From positions 229,845-293,844 of the forward strand of contig RPFO01000065.1 of NCBI GenBank assembly GCA_009746045.1: a DNA stretch of 64,000 nt, given 5' to 3'. Of this stretch, positions 1-11,339 are shown piece after piece. The stretch comes from Mesostigma viride (lineage: Eukaryota; Streptophyta; Mesostigmatophyceae; Mesostigmatales; Mesostigmataceae). The notes beneath the pieces are model-generated. The model searched no databases and had not been told where the DNA came from. It was given only the letters and a program-made list of their open reading frames with translations. The translations under genes and the position numbers were made by a program. The number at the start of each line of letters is the position of its first letter. Within the stretch, counting starts at the first letter, position 1.

Positions 1-3000
1 CATGGATGATGGTGGTGGGTGGCTGGCACGCATGGATGATGGTGGTGGGGTGCTGGCATGCATGGATGATGGTGGTGGGGTGCTGGCATGCATGGATGGT
101 GGTGGTGGGTGCTGGCACGCATGGATGGTGGTGGTGGGGTGCTGGCATGCATGGATGATGGTGGTGGGTGGCTGGCATGCATGGATGGTGGTGGTGGGGT
201 GCTGGCATGCATGGATGATGGTGGTGGGTGGCTGGCATGCATGGATGGTGGTGGTGGGGTGCTGGCATGCATGGATGATGGTGGTGGGTGGCTGGCATGC
301 ATGGATGGTGGTGGTGGGGTGCTGGCATGCATGGATGGTGGTGGTGGGGTGCTGGCATGCATGGATGATGGTGGTGGGTGCTGGCATGCATGGATGGTGG
401 TGGTGGGGTGCTGGCATGCATGGATGATGGTGGTGGGTGGCTGGCACGCATGGATGGTGGTGGTGGGGTGCTGGCACGCATGGATGGTGGTGGTGGGGTG
501 CTGGCATGCATGGATGATGGTGGTGGGTGGCTGGCACGCATGGATGATGGTGGTGGGTGGCTGGCATGCATGGATGATGGTGGTGGGTGGCTGGCACGCA
601 TGGATGGTGGTGGTGGGGTGCTGGCACGCATGGATGGTGGTGGTGGGGTGCTGGCATGCATGGATGATGGTGGTGGGTGGCTGGCACGCATGGATGATGG
701 TGGTGGGTGGCTGGCATGCATGGATGATGGTGGTGGGTGGCTGGCACGCATGGATGGTGGTGGTGGGGTGCTGGCACGCATGGATGGTGGTGGTGGGGTG
801 CTGGCATGCATGGATGATGGTGGTGGGTGGCTGGCACGCATGGATGATGGTGGTGGGTGGCTGGCATGCATGGATGGTGGTGGTGGGTGGCTGGCACGCA
901 TGGATGGTGGTGGTGGGGTGCTGGCACGCATGGATGGTGGTGGTGGGGTGCTGGCATGCATGGATGGTGGTGGGGTGCTGGCATGCATGGATGATGGTGG
1001 TGGGTGGCTGGCACGCATGGATGATGGTGGTGGGTGGCTGGCATGCATGGATGATGGTGGTGGGTGGCTGGCATGCATGGATGATGGTGGTGGGTGGCTG
1101 GCACGCATGGATGGTGGTGGTGGGGTGCTGGCACGCATGGATGGTGGTGGTGGGGTGCTGGCATGCATGGATGGTGGTGGTGGGGTGCTGGCATGCATGG
1201 ATGATGGTGGTGGGTGGCTGGCACGCATGGATGATGGTGGTGGGTGGCTGGCATGCATGGATGATGGTGGTGGGTGGCTGGCACGCATGGATGGTGGTGG
1301 TGGGGTGCTGGCACGCATGGATGGTGGTGGTGGGGTGCTGGCATGCATGGATGATGGTGGTGGGTGGCTGGCACGCATGGATGGTGGTGGTGGGGTGCTG
1401 GCACGCATGGATGGTGGTGGTGGGGTGCTGGCACGCATGGATGGTGGTGGTGGGGTGCTGGCATGCATGGATGGTGGTGGTGGGTGGCTGGCACGCATGG
1501 ATGGTGGTGGTGGGGTGCTGGCACGCATGGATGGTGGTGGTGGGGTGCTGGCACGCATGGATGGTGGTGGTGGGGTGCTGGCATGCATGGATGATGGTGG
1601 TGGGTGGCTGGCACGCATGGATGATGGTGGTGGGTGGCTGGCATGCATGGATGATGGTGGTGGGTGGCTGGCACGCATGGATGGTGGTGGTGGGGTGCTG
1701 GCACGCATGGATGATGGTGGTGGGTGGCTGGCATGCATGGATGATGGTGGTGGGTGGCTGGCACGCATGGATGGTGGTGGTGGGGTGCTGGCACGCATGG
1801 ATGGTGGTGGTGGGGTGCTGGCACGCATGGATGGTGGTGGTGGGTGGCTGGCATGCATGGATGGTGGTGGTGGGGTGCTGGCACGCATGGATGGTGGTGG
1901 TGGGGTGCTGGCATGCATGGATGATGGTGGTGGGGTGCTGGCATGCATGGATGGTGGTGGTGGGGTGCTGGCACGCATGGATGGTGGTGGTGGGGTGCTG
2001 GCATGCATGGATGGTGGTGGTGGGGTGCTGGCACGCATGGATGGTGGTGGTGGGGTGCTGGCACGCATGGATGATGGTGGTGGGGTGCTGGCATGCATGG
2101 ATGATGGTGGTGGGTGGCTGGCACGGATGGATGATGGTGGTGGGTGGCTGGCACGCATGGATGGTGGTGGTGGGGTGCTGGCACGCATGGATGATGGTGG
2201 TGGGTGGCTGGCATGCATGGATGATGGTGGTGGGTGGCTGGCACGCATGGATGGTGGTGGTGGGGTGCTGGCACGCATGGATGGTGGTGGTGGGGTGCTG
2301 GCACGCATCATTGGATGGTGGTGGTGGGGTGCTGGCATGCATGCATGGATGGTGGTGGTGGGTGGCTGGCACGCATGGATGGTGGTGGTGGGGTGCTGGC
2401 ATGCATGGATGATGGTGGTGGGGTGCTGGCATGCATGGATGGTGGTGGTGGGGTGCTGGCACGCATGGATGGTGGTGGTGGGGTGCTGGCATGCATGGAT
2501 GGTGGTGGTGGGGTGCTGGCATGCATGGATGATGGTGGTGGGGTGCTGGCATGCATGGATGGTGGTGGTGGGGTGCTGGCACGCATGGATGGTGGTGGTG
2601 GGGTGCTGGCATGCATGGATGGTGGTGGTGGGGTGCTGGCATGCATATTGCATGGATGATGGTGGTGGGTGGCTGGCACGCATGGATGATGATGGTGGGG
2701 TGCTGGCATGCATGGATGGTGGTGGTGGGGTGCTGGCACGCATGGATGGTGGTGGTGGGTGGCTGGCACGCATGGATGGTGGTGGTGGGGTGCTGGCACG
2801 CATGGATGGTGGTGGTGGGGTGCTGGCATGCATGGATGATGGTGGTGGGTGGCTGGCATGCATGGATGATGATGGTGGGGTGCTGGCATGCATGGATGGT
2901 GGTGGTGGGGTGCTGGCATGCATGGATGGTGGTGGTGGGGTGCTGGCATGCATGGATGGTGGTGGTGGGGTGCTGGCATGCATGGATGGTGGTGGTGGGG

Positions 3001-3455
3001 TGCTGGCACGCATGGATGGTGGTGGTGGGGTGCTGGCATGCATGGATGATGGTGGTGGGTGGCTGGCACGCATGGATGATGGTGGTGGGTGGCTGGCATG
3101 CATGGATGATGGTGGTGGGTGGCTGGCACGCATGGATGATGGTGGTGGGTGGCTGGCACGCATGGATGATGATGGTGGGGTGCTGGCATGCATGGATGGT
3201 GGTGGTGGGGTGCTGGCATGCATGGATGATGGTGGTGGGGTGCTGGCATGCATGGATGGTGGTGGTGGGGTGCTGGCATGCATGGATGGTGGTGGTGGGG
3301 TGCTGGCATGCATGGATGATGGTGGTGGGGTGCTGGCATGCATGGATGGTGGTGGTGGGTGGCTGGCATGCATGGATGGTGGTGGTGGGTGGCTGGCACG
3401 CATGGATGGTGGTGGTGTGTGGCTGGCATGCATGGATGGTGGTGGTTGTGAGTGC
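1..3455. repeat. 30-bp G-rich minisatellite with higher-order structure
   Basis: About 115 tandem copies of a 30-bp unit (catggatgRtggtggtggg.. ctggcaYg) run from the window edge to about 3455. Two main variants alternate: A (gatgatgg...gggtggctgg) and B (gatggtgg...ggggtgctgg), each ending in cacg or catg. One unit near 961 lacks 3 bases. Because the unit is a multiple of three and has few stops, long reading frames exist in all + frames and one - frame; they are by-products, not genes. The + strand is a chain of GG/GGGG tracts. Confidence 0.97.
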
Positions 3456-3458
3456 ATC

Positions 3459-3882
3459 AAGAATCGACTCTTTACGTGTCGGAAAAAGCGATAAAAGTCT
3501 CGATCCCAACATCTCGGTAGCCAGCTGAACAGCCAGCTTCCAATAAACAACCGCTCAGACATCTTGCTGGCCAGCTACGTCGATCCCAATCCACATCTCG
3601 CTAGCCATCGTAAGAAACGACTCTTTACGTGGCAGAAAAAGCGATAAAAGTCTCCATCCCAACATCTCGGTAGCCAGCTCAACAGCCAGCTTCGATGAAA
3701 CAACCGCTCAGACATCTTGCTGGCCAGCTACGTCGATCCCAATCCACATCTCGCTAGCCATCGCAAGAAACGACTCTTTGCGTGGCAGAAAAAGCGATAA
3801 AAGTCTCCATCCCAACATGTTTGTAGCCAGCTCAACAGCCAGCTTCGATGAAACAACCGCTCAGACATCTTGCTGGCTGAGG
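3459..3882. repeat. 153-bp tandem repeat, 2.8 copies
   Basis: Copies begin at 3459, 3612 and 3765, each starting aagaaWcgactcttt; the third stops near 3882 at gacatcttgctgg. Few substitutions separate the copies. It directly abuts the 30-bp minisatellite and contains no plausible gene. Confidence 0.93.
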
Positions 3883-5313
3883 ACCACACTAAGGGCATCA
3901 TAGACGTTCGTTGCACATTTACCTGCACGCATAAATCAGGAAGGGGGAAAAACGGCATTGAACAGGACCACGATTAGAATTGGGCTAGCTATTATAAACT
4001 AACCTGACCATTTGAAGGCATAGCAACAAACATCACGCTCGACATCAAAAAAGACTGCGCTGTTGATGCACCTTTTTCATTGCAGCGGCGAGTTGAGGCG
4101 GCAGATTCCTCACCATCTTCAGGCAGCGATGAGCTATCTATGGCGGCAGCAGTGGTGGTGCGGTTTTCGAAACCCAACAGCTGTTGTGACCGATCGTCCG
4201 TGGAGCGACCCCTGTCAACGGCCCAGCGTAACCGGCGTTCAGGACGGAAAACGTGGCATGCTCGCCATTCGGCCAACGAGGCGAAACGCGGCGCTAGATT
4301 ATTCTTATTGACAAACCGCGCATGCGGATTGGAGGACTCACAATGTGACGTAATCCAAGCGTCGGTCTTCACGGTCCCGCAGGTATAAAAAGGAACAACA
4401 CGCACACAATTTGACGCGGCAATCGGGATGTTTGGATTCGGGCGTCACCATGCTGCTGTGAATAACTACGTCCTCGGTTCGATTCTAGCGTGAGCCCGGT
4501 GCTTTTTTGCACGTCGTCTGAGCGATCATCTGTCATATTACCACCAGTCGTCACTCTGCAAAGGGACGTGCCTACTGCCACGTGGTATGGCAAAAATTTC
4601 GAATGCAGAACTTTTGGGGTATACAAATAAATATATTAATAAATCGTGTATAGTAAATGTATGGGCATATATACTAACATTCTAGCCAATATATTTAAAC
4701 TTTCTGCTGTCCATATGCTTATTATTATGATTATTGTTATGAATATGATATATGTTCTTTCTAATATTTATTAAATATATTTTCCTTTTTACTGCTAACT
4801 TACTGTACTAGTTTTTTATATATATTACTAGTACTAGATAGATTAATGCCATGAATACAAATTTAAAATATAGATAAAATTCTATCAAAGAGACAACCAG
4901 CGCAGGCCAGAAATCGGCAATTCTATGACAATATAACATATAATTATGCACATCACTCTTTTTTACATACAAGGAGTAGAAAATATTTAGTATTATAGAT
5001 AGCTAGTCTGTCCAGTTCATATTTCTTCTATCTAAACAATAATGATTGAAATAGAAATAGTACTAAATACTAATCAAAACTATGTAAATACCAATAAATA
5101 CTTTCCATATTTCAGCTACATAATTAAACATTAATAATTAAAAAAATTATGTACAATATTCAATTTTATTTATTAGAATCTTAAATAATTCCATGAATTA
5201 ATTCACTTCTTTCGTGTTGTCCTGTCTTGGTGTGATCATCCAGGTACCTCGGCAACGACACGACACGCCTGAAAAATGAGCCGGGAAGGTGTGTTTCCAA
5301 TGATGCAAATCTT
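3883..5313. other. Gene-free stretch, strongly AT-rich from 4620 to 5220
   Basis: Short overlapping frames on both strands at 4063-4405 show no recognisable protein. 4620-5220 is very AT-rich. At about 4887 it carries the dispersed motif agacaaccagcgcaggcc, which recurs at 42126, 42223 and, inverted, near 61500. A polymerase III box-B-like ggttcgattc at about 4471 lacks a foldable tRNA around it. Confidence 0.6.
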
Positions 5314-5502
5314 GGTCGCGCTGCAGCGCGACCTCTTCTCAGTTCCATACGAAAAGGCCTTAAAACTTATGTGTAACTTCGCAAGGGTCGCGCCGCAGAG
5401 CTACCCAAAATTTCATGAAGTTTGACTTTCTCTTTATTTGCTTCGCAAATGAGATTCTTTTGTATCTGCGAAGAAGGTGGGGTCATTTCGCGGAGTGACC
5501 CC
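5314..5502. repeat. Three short imperfect palindromes upstream of the split gene
   Basis: 5314-5333 is a perfect 20-bp palindrome (GGTCGCGCTGCAGCGCGACC). 5385-5406 (gggtcgcgccgcagagctaccc) and 5479-5502 (ggggtca - loop - tgacccc) are degenerate relatives. Five more relatives lie in the introns and 3' flank of the same gene. Confidence 0.8.
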
Positions 5503-5546
5503 TGCTTATATGTTAATTGTCCGTGAATTTCTTTTTGTTACTGCAG

Positions 5547-5776
5547 CACGGGAACGGGTGTTTCTTTCGCCAACCTCCTCCTCCTTGCGTGGCGGCTTTG
5601 CTAATCGACTCAATGCCCACAACTTGAGCATCGGGACACCGACGCCCCTTGCAGCGGATCTGAAAAACAGCTCGAAAAGAAGTTTCGGGAATGAGAACCG
5701 CAGCACCTCGCCCGCCGTCAGGAAGCCATCCAAAAGGCCTGGCCAGTACGCCGAGAAGAAGTCTGTTGTGGGGACT
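5547..5776 (+). CDS. Split exon, left part, of DDE-like gene
   Basis: The left part of an exon cut by the 18.2-kb LTR element. A polypyrimidine-AG acceptor (ctttttgttactgcag, ending 5546) precedes it. The frame stays open through ...EKKSVVGT up to 5776, where the LTR begins. The 5-bp target duplication GGACT occupies 5772-5776 and 23984-23988. When the element and one GGACT copy are left out, this frame continues without a shift into the reading frame at 23989 (HLADEAYN...). The segment is basic and serine-rich and has no domain I recognise. Earlier exons upstream were not identified, so the true start codon is unknown. See 23989-25284 for the main annotation. Confidence 0.7.
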
Positions 5777-6556
5777 TGTAACAAGCAAAAATGACTTTGT
5801 TGTTACATCCTTTGTTTTGTGAATGTTTGGCTTTTATTCGAGGACTTTTGGATCAGTATTGAGAAAGTTATGAGGTTTCTAAGACGACGGTACTTGGAGC
5901 TGATACTTTGTCAGCCAACTGATAGGAACCCTCATTGGTCGTGGCCTGATCCACGTAGGGTTGTAGTTTGTTGGCTGATACTACTGATAGGAGCCCTCAT
6001 TGGTCGTGGCCTGATCCACGTGGGGTTGTAGTTTGTTAGTTGGTACTATTGAGTCTTAAATGCTCCTTTGGGACTTCAGTGCTCACGACAGATTTAGGAT
6101 CTCATGGAAAGATTCTGCCAGGCTGTGTGTGGTGTTGTTCTGTTTTGTGTGACTAGGATGGATACGAAGATCTTGCATAGGATTCCATGGTTCTGATTGG
6201 TTCTCTTCAGGCTAAGGTTGGAGCAAGCTCGACAAGCACGTCGATATCAAGGACGTGGGGTCGCCATTGTTGCGACGTTGGTTTTGATTCACCATGGTAT
6301 AATAAAGCTTGGCTTTGTTGTCCAATCCATAAGAGCCCCTTGGCTATAGACGACCTTCAGTTCCACAGAGGCCGTCTATACACGAGCTTGTCTTTGTGTC
6401 TACAAGGGGTTGTGATTCCCTAAATCACGTGCTGTGGAATTTCCATCTCAACGTTGCTCGGGTACTTGAAGTTCTGCGACTCAAGAAGGCAACCCAGGTA
6501 AAAGATCTTTCATATTGGACTGTGGATGATGTTGATGATCATTTTTAGTCGTTACA
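5777..6556 (+). repeat. 5' LTR of element 1
   Basis: Begins TGTAACAAGC and ends GTTACA. It holds an internal tandem duplication of about 65 bp (roughly 5917-6041, containing ccctcattggtcgtggcctg twice). ATG frames inside (5819, 6187) are shared with the 3' LTR and are not genes. A tataataaa-like motif sits near 6297. Confidence 0.96.
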
Positions 6557-6557
6557 T

Positions 6558-6569
6558 TGGTATCGGAGG
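6558..6569 (+). other. Primer-binding site of element 1
   Basis: TGGTATCGGAGG begins 2 bases after the 5' LTR. It matches the usual plant initiator-methionine tRNA site (TGGTATCAGAGC) at 10 of 12 positions. Confidence 0.85.
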
Positions 6570-6784
6570 ATCTCTACTTTGGTGTTTCTCTTGAAGTCGC
6601 AACCTTCCGAGTAGTACAACGTTGATCAGATGTCTGTCATCCGAGAAGATGCATAGAGTTGCGGAAAACTTACGGTGTTACAGACTGAGACACATCCTGA
6701 TGTGACTGTCTTGCTCTTTAACACTAGAAGTCAGCCGTAACCGTTGTCTCTACTAGGCAGACGATCGCGACTCCATGTGGAAGT

Positions 6785-7063
6785 ATGAGTAGTTCGAAGA
6801 CACAATCACCTTTACCCCCTACTAATCAAGGTTTTGGAGATCCGTCATCATCTCGGGAACCCATTGCTAGGGAAGGTGCTGAGACAACTGCTCGTACTCC
6901 ACGGCGTCAACTTGATTTCAACCGTACTTCTATGTCTGAAGTGAGGCGGCCCTCGTTGTCCATAGGGCCCAAGTTTTCCGTCCTTCATTACAATTCGTTT
7001 AACTGGCCTCCCCCGTCGGCTGGTCCGAAAAATGCCCGGCGACCTTGGTCGTGCGGACCCTAA
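6785..7063 (+). CDS. Short leader ORF, possibly a truncated gag start
   Basis: A 92-residue frame starting MSSSKTQSPLPPTNQ lies about 215 bases after the primer site. It is Ser/Pro/Arg-rich, like many Gag N-termini, and breaks off where the sequence character changes near 7035-7060. It could be the original gag start cut by later insertions, or a chance leader ORF. The recognisable gag begins only at 15815. Confidence 0.25.
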   Translation: MSSSKTQSPLPPTNQGFGDPSSSREPIAREGAETTARTPRRQLDFNRTSMSEVRRPSLSIGPKFSVLHYNSFNWPPPSAGPKNARRPWSCGP

Positions 7064-7394
7064 GTGTAGCGGTACGGCCAAGTCGCTGTGGTTAGTCAGT
7101 CAGTCAGTTCTGACCCACGCAAAACTGGAGGTTTTCGGTTTCGTGTCGGCATTCGCGTGGGACGGAACGACGGTTACTCCTCTTGATTCTGCTCGGGCCG
7201 AGAACAAAAGTTTCAATGAATAGCCAAGGAATAGCACCAAAGAAAGTTCCCACCGTCCACAAAGGAAACGTTACGGGGCGCCACAATTGTGGTTGCAGCC
7301 GTTGAGGTCAAATTTACGTGCGCACCGTGCCCAAAACAACGTTGCAAGCTAGCGGTAAATACTCTCTTACTCTATTATTTCCATCTGTTTTCAG

Positions 7395-7951
7395 CCATGT
7401 CGGGTCGTAATCACCCGGATACGACTTTTAGAAGCCACATCCCACCCCCGCCCAAAGACCAGCGGCAGTTGCCCGTTAATCGCAAGGTAAAAGACTCCAG
7501 CAGCCTTTTGCCGACTGAGAAAATGTGGTTTCCGGGGAGCCGGGCAGCGAAGCTTGAACGGAGTAACCCGGGCTCGGTAATGTTTAATCACACGACATCT
7601 ATCGTCCCTGGGTGCGTCGTTCAGCTTCGCAACGAGCTCGCCCCTAGTCAGCCTTTTTTCCTAGAAGTTGCGAAGATAGTGCCCGCGGACGCGATTCTAG
7701 ATCCGTCGTCTGGAGCAGCGGCCAATATCGACCCCACAGACAGGTGGGTGCTCGTCGGCTATTGGGTATACCGTGACAAGGAGCTTCCTCACGAGGTAGC
7801 TACCTTGTTGCGGTGGCCGGAGACCACCATAACCCTGGTGGCTAGCGACCACAAGGCAGCGGTCCCCATCACGTCGGTGACGGACGTGGTGTCCGTGCTC
7901 CCGTTCTGGGAAGTCGGCCGGGACGAGCTCTTCGCCGACTACGCGATTGAG
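7395..7951 (+). CDS. Exon of a BAH-like domain protein
   Basis: An acceptor (ccatctgttttcag, ending 7394) is followed two bases later by ATG. The frame stays open to a donor (gattgag|gtatgt, GT at 7952), giving 185 residues in phase 0. Residues about 65-175 resemble a BAH domain: a hydrophobic PGCVVQLRNE strand, FFLEVAKIV, a W-containing VGYWVYRDKELP segment, then VASDHKAAVPITSV, which echoes the family's SDH..VP..SI signature. BAH domains bind chromatin or partner proteins. The assignment is from pattern memory only. The following exon was not found; downstream sequence soon enters repeats. It lies inside element 1, between primer site and gag, convergent with the antisense gene at 10002-13066, so it may be captured host sequence or part of a nested DNA transposon. 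Confidence 0.5.
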
Positions 7952-8437
7952 GTATGTGAAACTTGCGTGATGCCTTGAGTATGTGCGGCGTTTCAGTCCC
8001 ATGCTCTGATTTGTACAATATTGGATGTTTTTTCGGATTGGTGGCGAGTTATGGCCGACCTACCTTCAGCTCCGGCAGAGCGCAGGGGGGAAGCTGGTAT
8101 GCTGGAGGGGGCGGTCATCCACGTTGTTTGCAAGCTCTGGCAAGCCCCTCCTGCCACCTCAGTCTAGGGAATATATAACAGTAGTGTAGATTACTCAGGC
8201 TTAGCCTAGCATGTGGCTCTCGCGCATGTGCGCCCATAATGGCCCCCATGGATGATGCCTTCAGAATTTAGCCAAGCCATGCCTATAATGGGACCTCCCA
8301 TGGATGTTGCATTGAGAATTTAGCCATGCTATGCCTATGCAGAGAGACGCTCTCTGTTGAGAAGCCATGCCCTAGCTCTTGTATAGCCATGATGATCTTC
8401 CCCCCCATGCCCGGCACCCCTTAGTTGGGTTGAGCTC
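7952..8437. other. No gene seen between BAH-like exon and dispersed repeat
   Basis: A possible intron or 3' flank. Two similar stretches (about 8235-8270 and 8290-8330, catggatgatgcc / catggatgttgca with gaatttagccatgc) form a short degenerate direct repeat. No coding signal was seen. Confidence 0.5.
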
Positions 8438-8604
8438 CGAGACAACATGGTGGTGCAGGTGCCCTTGGTGCACCTAGAGCAAGTGTCGCTTACATTCCCA
8501 CCCTTGCAGGAAGTAGCCCAGAATGTATTAAAAGCCATATGCACCTTCTCAGGGATATGTGCTGCATGTACTCCAACGGAGTTATGTTCCTAATTAATTA
8601 ATTG
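8438..8604 (+). repeat. Dispersed repeat ending in hairpin plus TTAATTAA
   Basis: Closely matches 28692-28840: both share catggtggtgc, tgcacctagagca, cttacattcccaccc, cttctcagggatatgtgct, then a hairpin (catgtactcc-aac-ggagttatg here) and a TTAATTAA tract. The two copies differ by short indels. This is a repeat family that I cannot name. Confidence 0.8.
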
Positions 8605-8870
8605 ATTACGGATAATGATGGCTAAGTTTTGCGATATTAATGGCATCCCGTCATTATTGATCTTGGAATGATGGCTACTCCGCCGCTTCAAATGCTAGCC
8701 CTTCCTTGCATCTTGCACTTGCGTTATTGTCTTTACCGCATTTTTCAAACCCGGTTGCCGTGCCATGGTTTCAGCATTACTAATTATTTCTATGGTGTCA
8801 GGTAAGCTCCACAATGTCATGGCATTCTCCTTGAGCGTGCCACGTGCCTACACCCTTGCGTGCGTGATAT

Positions 8871-9905
8871 GGATGGATGGATGGAGGGATGGAGGGAGGG
8901 AGGGAGGGAGGGAGGGAGGGAGGGAGGGAGGGAGGGAGGGAGGGAGGGAGGGAGGGAGGGAGGGAGGGAGGGAGGGAGGGAGGGAGGGAGGGAGGGAGGG
9001 AGGGAGGGAGGGAGGGAGGGAGGGAGGGAGGGAGGGAGGGAGGGAGGGAGGGATGGAAGGAGGGATGGAGGGAGGGATGGATGGAGGGATGGATGGAGGG
9101 ATGGAGGGATGGATGGAGGGAGGGATGGAGGGAGGGATAGAGGGATGGAGGGATGGAGGGATGGTTGGATGGAGGGATGGAGGGATGGAGGGATGGATGG
9201 AGGGATGGAGGGATGGATGGAGGGATGGATGGAGGGATGGAGGGAGGGATGGAGGGATGGATGGAGGGATGGATGGAGGGATGGAGGGATGGATGGAGGG
9301 ATGGATGGAGGGATGGATGGAGGGATGGAGGGATGGAGGGACGGAGGGATGGTTGGATGGAGGGTTGGAGGGATGGAGGGATGGAGGGATGGAGGGATGG
9401 ATGGAGGGAGGAGGGATGGAGGGATGGAGGGATGGAGGGATGGAGGGATGGAGGGATGGAGGGATGGAGGGATGGAGGGATGGAGGGATGGAGGGATGGA
9501 GGCATGGAGGGATGGATGGAGGGATGGATAGAGGGATGGATAGAGGGATGGATAGAGGGATGGATGGAGGGATGGAGGGATGGAGGGATGGAGGGATGGA
9601 GGGATGGAGGGAGGGAGGGGGATGGAGGGAGGGAGGGAGGGAGGGAGGGAGGGAGGGAGGAGGGAGGGAGGGAGGGAGGGAGGGAGGGAGGGAGGGAGGG
9701 AGGGAGGAGAGGAGGGAGGGAGGAGGGAGGGAGGGAGGGAGGGAGGGAGGGAGGGAGGAGGGAGGGAGGGAGGGAGGGAGCGAGGGAGGGACGGATGGAG
9801 GGATGGAGAGATGGAGGGATGGACGGAGGGATGGAGGGATGGAGGGATGGAGGGATGGAGGGATGGAGGGAGGGAGGGAGGGAGGGAGGGAGGGAGGGAG
9901 GGATG
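8871..9905. repeat. (GGAG)n/(GGAT)n tetranucleotide tract, about 1 kb
   Basis: A near-pure GGGA run occupies about 8884-9052, followed by mixed GGAT/GGAG units and a second GGGA-rich zone at about 9605-9790. The + strand is almost all purine. Long frames on both strands (Gly-Arg-Glu and Pro-Ser repeats) are by-products. It lies beyond the last recognised exon of the antisense gene at 10002-13066. Confidence 0.97.
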
Positions 9906-10001
9906 GAGACTGCATTGATTGGGCTATGTTTGCTAGCATTTGGCAACTATTTTCCGATTGATGTGAATGCCAAGAACAACTATATAACACCAATTGGTTA
10001 C

Positions 10002-10531
10002 CTCAGTTTGGATGATCTTGAGAAGGGCCTCCACAATGCGCGTGACGCAGTGCTCCCAGTCGAACCCGTATTGCCACGCTGGGATACCGGGAATCAGGTC
10101 ATGGTCGCTCTTCCGGTCCATCGGCATGGTACGGTGGACCCGAAGCAAAGCACTTGAGGGAAGTGCCTTGCCCGATGTCCGTGCCGACCGGCGTTGGCTT
10201 GCCCTGGCTCCGCCATCGCTTGGCTGCGCGTCAGTGGAGGTCTCGTCATCAGGGTACAACGCGAGATTGATCGTTGGGCCCACGGTCGTGTCGGTGGTGT
10301 ACTTTCGGAGCTCCAGCTCCGACTCCCACGCTGGCCCAGTACGAGGTTGCCCGGCAAACCATTTGTTGATTTCCCTCGCCTCGCGAACCCCCATGAAATG
10401 GCGGCGGGCGAATTCCGGGAGCGTCTCCCCTGGGAGGGGATGGGCCATCTGAAACAGAACGAAGCGGTCGTCCTCGTGCGCATCACAAAGATGGCAAAAG
10501 TGCTTGTCGGGGTCCGACATGCCACCGCACC
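10002..10531 (-). CDS. Antisense transposase-like gene, downstream exon
   Basis: The third recognised exon of the gene described at 11340-11733. An acceptor (cttccttcattcag on the - strand) precedes it, and it ends at GAG|GTAACC (GT at 10001-10000). Phase 1 entry matches the previous exon exactly. It begins [23 protein letters not shown]; the CHLC and nearby H/D residues look like a metal-binding or transposase core insertion. The C-terminal part ([14 protein letters not shown]) exits in phase 0. The next exon was not found; below it lies the 1-kb GGAG tract. Confidence 0.55.
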
Positions 10532-10632
10532 CTGAATGAAGGAAGCACACAGCCCACAGAAAACAAGTCACCATTGCATGCCAAACTTAATTGTTCATAA
10601 TAACCATTGCAACACCAGCCTGCGCTCGATGC

Positions 10633-11205
10633 GGGCAACTCCGTGGCAAGGCAAGGGAGGTCACGCAGGCAGGGGGGGGCACGTGGCATGTGCCGCGCAC
10701 ACGAGCGTGCAATAAGAGCGGGCAAAAGCATGGCAAGGCAAGGGAGGTCACGCAGGCAAGGGGGGGGCACGTGGCACGCGCCGCGCACACGAGCGTGCAA
10801 TAAGAGCGGGCAACTCCGTGGCAAGGCAAGGAGGTGACGCAGGCAAGGGGGGGCACGTGGCATGTGCCGCGCACACGAGCGTGCAATAAGAGCGGGCAAA
10901 GCCATGGCAAGGCAACTTAGGGAGGTCACGCAGGCAAGGGGGGGGCACGTGGCATGTGCCGCGCACACGAGCGTGCAATAAGAGCGGGCAAAGCCATGGC
11001 AAGGCAAGCGAGGTCACGCAGGCAAGGGGGGGGCACGTGGCACGCGCCGCGAACACGAGCGTGCAATAAGAGCGGGCAACTCCGTGGCAAGGCAAGCGAG
11101 GTCACGCAGGCAAGGGGGGGGCACGTGGCACGCGCCGCGCACACGAGCGTGCAATAAGAGCGGGCAAAGCCATGGCCCAGCAAGCGAGGTGACGCAGGCA
11201 AAGGG
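10633..11205. repeat. 88-bp minisatellite, about 6.5 copies, in an intron
   Basis: Units starting gggcaa occur at 10633, 10720, 10808, 10894, 10986, 11074 and 11162, each with a run of 7-8 G, cacgtggca and gagcgtgcaataagag. The array fills most of the 808-nt intron (10532-11339) of the antisense gene. Open frames across it on - (Cys/Pro/Ala-rich) are repeat by-products. Confidence 0.95.
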
Positions 11206-11339
11206 ACAGACCTAAACACCGACCATGGCACATCAAGAGCGACGGAACTTATGGAAGGCTGCCCGGGTCCGGAAGCTAAGGGGGGCGGGGTGGTGGTGGG
11301 CGTGGGGGGTTGGGGCATTTGAAACGAGAAATACCGTAC

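Noticed and set aside
2-3528. Long open frames (up to 1038 residues) in the 30-bp minisatellite
   Set aside because: The unit length is divisible by three and lacks stops, so several frames are open at once; no gene signal.
3459-3882. CRISPR-like array
   Set aside because: Copies are tandem and similar throughout with no spacers; eukaryotic context.
4430-4510. Possible tRNA or SINE (box-B-like ggttcgattc and T-run)
   Set aside because: No pairing acceptor, T or D stems could be drawn and no clear A box.
5819-6423. Two small proteins repeated at 23246 and 23614
   Set aside because: They lie inside the LTRs and are duplicated only because the LTRs are.
8765-10157. Gly-Arg-Glu and Pro-Ser repeat proteins
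   Set aside because: Low-complexity translation of a tetranucleotide repeat on both strands.
10483-11318. Cys/Pro-rich frames on the - strand
   Set aside because: They follow the 88-bp minisatellite, which sits in an intron of a better-supported gene.
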